Source: Ruminococcus gauvreauii
GTDB lineage: Bacteria > Bacillota > Clostridia > Lachnospirales > Lachnospiraceae
DNA length: 64,000 bases
Assembly (NCBI RefSeq): GCF_025151995.1
Contig: NZ_CP102290.1
Span: forward strand, 3,162,001 to 3,226,000
Direction of reading: 5' to 3'
The position numbers and the translations under genes are program-made. The notes below the pieces were generated by a model. The model worked only from the letters and a program-made list of their open reading frames with translations. It did no database searches and had not been told where the DNA came from. Numbering within the stretch: the stretch's first letter is position 1; the number at the start of each line of letters is the position of its first letter. This document shows, one piece after another, positions 61,841 to 64,000 of the stretch.

Positions 61841-62254
61841 ATGTCAACAATTAAAGAATTAATTCGCGCAGAGGAAAACGGTACGATCAGTTTCGGTAAT
61901 TATGAACTGGATACGAAATCAAAGGTTTCCGATTTTGAGTGTAATGGAGATGTATATAAGGTCAAAACCTTTTCGGAAATCACAAAAATGGAGAGAAACG
62001 GGATATTCGTATATGAGTCAGTTCCGGGAACGACAGTGACGAATCTGATGCTGCAGGAAAACGGCATGGAGTTTTTGGTGGAAGGAGCGGAGGACGCGCA
62101 GATCACAGTTGAGATGGAGGCTGATACGGAATATGGTATTATTCTGGACGGCAAAGAAATCGACCGGATAAAGACGAATCTTGGCGGAAAGCTTTCCTTC
62201 AGCGTGGATCTTGCAGAAGTTGACAGGGTATCCGTGAGAATTGAAAGAGTATGA
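61841..62254 (+). CDS. Conserved small protein of unknown function
   Basis: A 137-residue soluble, acidic protein that looks all-beta (short alternating strands, DGKEIDRIKTNLGGKLSFSVDL near the end is Ig- or beta-sandwich-like). I recall similar Lachnospiraceae proteins labelled 'endosialidase', a name that seems unsupported by any motif here. AGGAGG precedes the start and a terminator follows. Confidence 0.65.
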   Translation: MSTIKELIRAEENGTISFGNYELDTKSKVSDFECNGDVYKVKTFSEITKMERNGIFVYESVPGTTVTNLMLQENGMEFLVEGAEDAQITVEMEADTEYGIILDGKEIDRIKTNLGGKLSFSVDLAEVDRVSVRIERV

Positions 62255-62276
62255 CTGATAAATTAAGAGGGTTACG

Positions 62277-62305
62277 GGGCTGTTGTGAATGCAACAGCCC
62301 TTTTT
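62277..62305 (+). terminator. Terminator just upstream of the group II intron
   Basis: GGGCTGTTG (62277-62285) pairs with CAACAGCCC (62292-62300), followed by TTTTT. Intron sequence begins within five bases. Confidence 0.92.
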
Positions 62306-62309
62306 GGAG

Positions 62310-64000
62310 GTGCGCCTAGCGGCGCACGTTTCTAATGGGTGAAAGTCCCGAATCCGCCCTAGTAGTGGGAAGGATATAGCTGAACACCAAGGGTGTCCAT
62401 CGTGAGGTGGAATCTGAAGGAAGGTGTAGGCAAATCTCCGGTCTGACGAACAGAAATCACATCAGGCTACAGTTAAGGATAAGGTTGCCTTACAAACTAA
62501 AGTCCAATAACTACTCGGAATTAACTGTGGTAAATGTGGCAGATGGATGGAGAGAAAGAAACGTGTGGTACCTAGGGAGGTCTCGTCAGCAGACGAAAAC
62601 AGAGTATGAAGTCTGTAGTAACAACGAATGGCGAGAAGTCAGCAGAGGTCATAGTACTACTATGGTTGCAAACATAGTGGGAAGGACTGAACTTTAGGAG
62701 ATGTGAGTAAATGAATGTAACCAATGATGGATTTAAGGACAGACAACTTCATATAGAGGACTATCTGCAAAGGGTATCTGCGGAACAGAAAGAGTATGCA
62801 GAAGTGTCCGCCCATCAGAGGATTGCTGAAAACAACAACAACATCACAGATTTTCAGACGGACAATCTAATGGAACAGATTTTACACAGGGATAACCTAA
62901 ACAAGGCTTATAAGAAAGTAAAATCAAACAAAGGGGCAGGCGGTGTTGACGGAATGAGCGTGGATGAACTTCTAGGCTTTCTAAGAGATAACCAAGAGCA
63001 ACTAACCCAACAGATAAAGGATGGGAAATATAAGCCCAACCCAGTCCGTAGGGTAGAAATACCCAAAGAAACAAAAGGCGAGTTCAGAAAACTGGGAGTG
63101 CCTACAGTGGTAGATAGAGTGTTTCAACAGGCAATCACACAGGTGCTATCGCCGATTTATGAGAAACAGTTTTCGAAGAACAGTTTTGGGTTTCGTCCAA
63201 ACAGAGGTGCACACGATGCACTGAAACAATGCCAGACAAATGTCAATGATGGATATGTATACGTGGTAGATATGGATTTAGAGAAGTTCTTTGACACAGT
63301 ATGTCAGAGCAAACTAATTGAAGTACTATCACGAACCATCAAGGATGGACATGTAATATCGCTCATTCACAAATATCTCAATGCTGGAGTTATTAGTGGA
63401 GGGATATTTGAAAAGACAGAGGTCGGTATGCCACAAGGGGGACCATTAAGCCCGATCCTAAGTAATATAATGCTGAATGAACTGGATAAGGAACTAACAA
63501 GCAGAGGACATAGATTTGTCCGATACGCAGATGACTGTATGATTTTTTGTAAAAGCAGAAAAAGTGCAGAAAGAACCTTAGACAATATAGTGCCATATAT
63601 CGAGGGAAAACTATTCCTTAAAGTAAATCGCACCAAAACTGGCGTGGCACACATCAGTAGAGTCAAGTACCTTGGCTATAGTTTCTATAGATACAAGGGA
63701 AAATGCAGATTTCGAGTACATTCTAAATCAGTAACGAAGATGAAGAATAAAATCAGAGAACTTACTGACAGAAGCAATGGATGGGGAAATGAATATCGAG
63801 CATTAAAATTGACACAGTTTATTAGAGGATGGGTAAACTACTTTGGAATGGCTGATATGAAAAGTCTATTACAGAGTAATGATGAGTGGTTACGCCATAG
63901 AATAAGGGCAATCTATTGGAAACAGTGGAAGAAAGTCAAAACAAAGTTTAAAGAACTCAAAAAGTTAGGAGTAGAAAAGGAAAAGGCATGGATATGTGCC
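62310..64000 (+). mobile_element. Group II intron (probably class IIC), 3' part beyond the window
   Basis: The 5' end starts GTGCGCC, pairing with GGCGCAC a few bases later (62310-62327), and is followed by the GGGTGAAAGTCCC-type domain I sequence. About 400 bases of structured RNA lead to a reverse transcriptase gene. The insertion right after an intrinsic terminator is the known target preference of class IIC introns. The intron 3' end is not in the window. Confidence 0.85.
62711..64000 (+). CDS. ltrA: Group II intron reverse transcriptase/maturase (cut by window edge)
   Basis: The frame is open from the ATG at 62711 to the last base, 430 residues. Reverse transcriptase blocks are clear: SFGFRPNRGAHDAL, DMDLEKFFDTV, GMPQGGPLSPILSNI and the catalytic YADD in RFVRYADDCMIF. 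A maturase (X) domain follows (LTQFIRGWVNYFGM). No endonuclease domain is visible in this part. The ORF lies within intron domain IV. RBS TAGGAGATG precedes it. Confidence 0.93.
   Translation, partial: MNVTNDGFKDRQLHIEDYLQRVSAEQKEYAEVSAHQRIAENNNNITDFQTDNLMEQILHRDNLNKAYKKVKSNKGAGGVDGMSVDELLGFLRDNQEQLTQQIKDGKYKPNPVRRVEIPKETKGEFRKLGVPTVVDRVFQQAITQVLSPIYEKQFSKNSFGFRPNRGAHDALKQCQTNVNDGYVYVVDMDLEKFFDTVCQSKLIEVLSRTIKDGHVISLIHKYLNAGVISGGIFEKTEVGMPQGGPLSPILSNIMLNELDKELTSRGHRFVRYADDCMIFCKSRKSAERTLDNIVPYIEGKLFLKVNRTKTGVAHISRVKYLGYSFYRYKGKCRFRVHSKSVTKMKNKIRELTDRSNGWGNEYRALKLTQFIRGWVNYFGMADMKSLLQSNDEWLRHRIRAIYWKQWKKVKTKFKELKKLGVEKEKAWICA

Noticed and set aside
62407..62697. 96-codon frame in the 5' part of the intron
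   Set aside because: It lies in the structured RNA domain of the intron and has no protein-like composition or family motif.
1..64000. CRISPR arrays, rRNA genes, tRNA genes and prophage modules
   Set aside because: No repeat-spacer pattern, no rRNA sequence, no clear cloverleaf with TTCGA arm and no phage structural genes were seen by eye. A tRNA scan was not possible.

Overview
The window looks like the chromosome of a strictly anaerobic, gut-type Firmicute, most likely a Lachnospiraceae member. The evidence is Gram-positive style ribosome binding sites (AGGAGG), T-box control, tight same-strand operons, clostridial families such as DUF4867 and DUF5721, PyrK/PyrD-B type pyrimidine synthesis and a VanG-type cluster. 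No database search was possible. All family names come from reading motifs.

Layout. 1-6.1 kb: a VanG-like glycopeptide resistance cluster (response regulator, sensor kinase, VanZ, D-Ala-D-Ser ligase, membrane serine/alanine racemase) with no VanXY-type peptidase. 6.1-8.1 kb: a DUF5721 gene, then a tryptophan T-box with readable specifier codon UGG in front of a lone trpD. 8.1-10.4 kb: a MerR regulator divergent from a MATE efflux pump with a 19-bp spacer promoter. 10.5-17.9 kb: a complete sialic acid operon (nanE, nanA, Na+ symporter, YhcH, nanK, RpiR regulator, nagB, nagA) that feeds fructose-6-phosphate. 18-20.9 kb: citrate synthase, a DegV protein and a small membrane protein. 21.3-25.9 kb, minus strand: AraC regulator, DUF4867, a fucose/arabinose isomerase-like protein and a xylulokinase-like kinase.

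26.6-44.5 kb is the most distinctive region: one 18-kb same-strand block around a MOP-type molybdenum aldehyde oxidoreductase. It contains a fused FAD/iron-sulfur/CCG-domain protein, a small CxxC redox protein, a C-GCAxxG-C-C protein, a MocA-like nucleotidyltransferase, a cysteine desulfurase homologue, an unknown 100-residue protein, a radical SAM enzyme of the MJ0619/TrsS type, a phenylacetate-CoA-ligase-like adenylating enzyme, a histidine phosphatase, a MoeA-like protein, a domain-swapped XdhC, moaC, moaA, mogA and modABC. Together these would import molybdate, build and modify the cofactor, mature the enzyme and carry its electrons. Several of the steps (radical SAM, adenylating enzyme, phosphatase, 100-residue protein) have no assigned chemistry. 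A nested three-helix RNA precedes modA.

44.6-64 kb is mostly housekeeping: cspA with a structured leader, pyrC-pyrF-pyrK-pyrD, a lipoprotein, pyrE with a run of small membrane proteins, an HD phosphohydrolase and an M29-type peptidase, purE-M-N-D, cysK, a GntR-clpC operon with a clear operator, and a small conserved protein. Its terminator is followed directly by a group II intron whose reverse transcriptase runs off the right edge.
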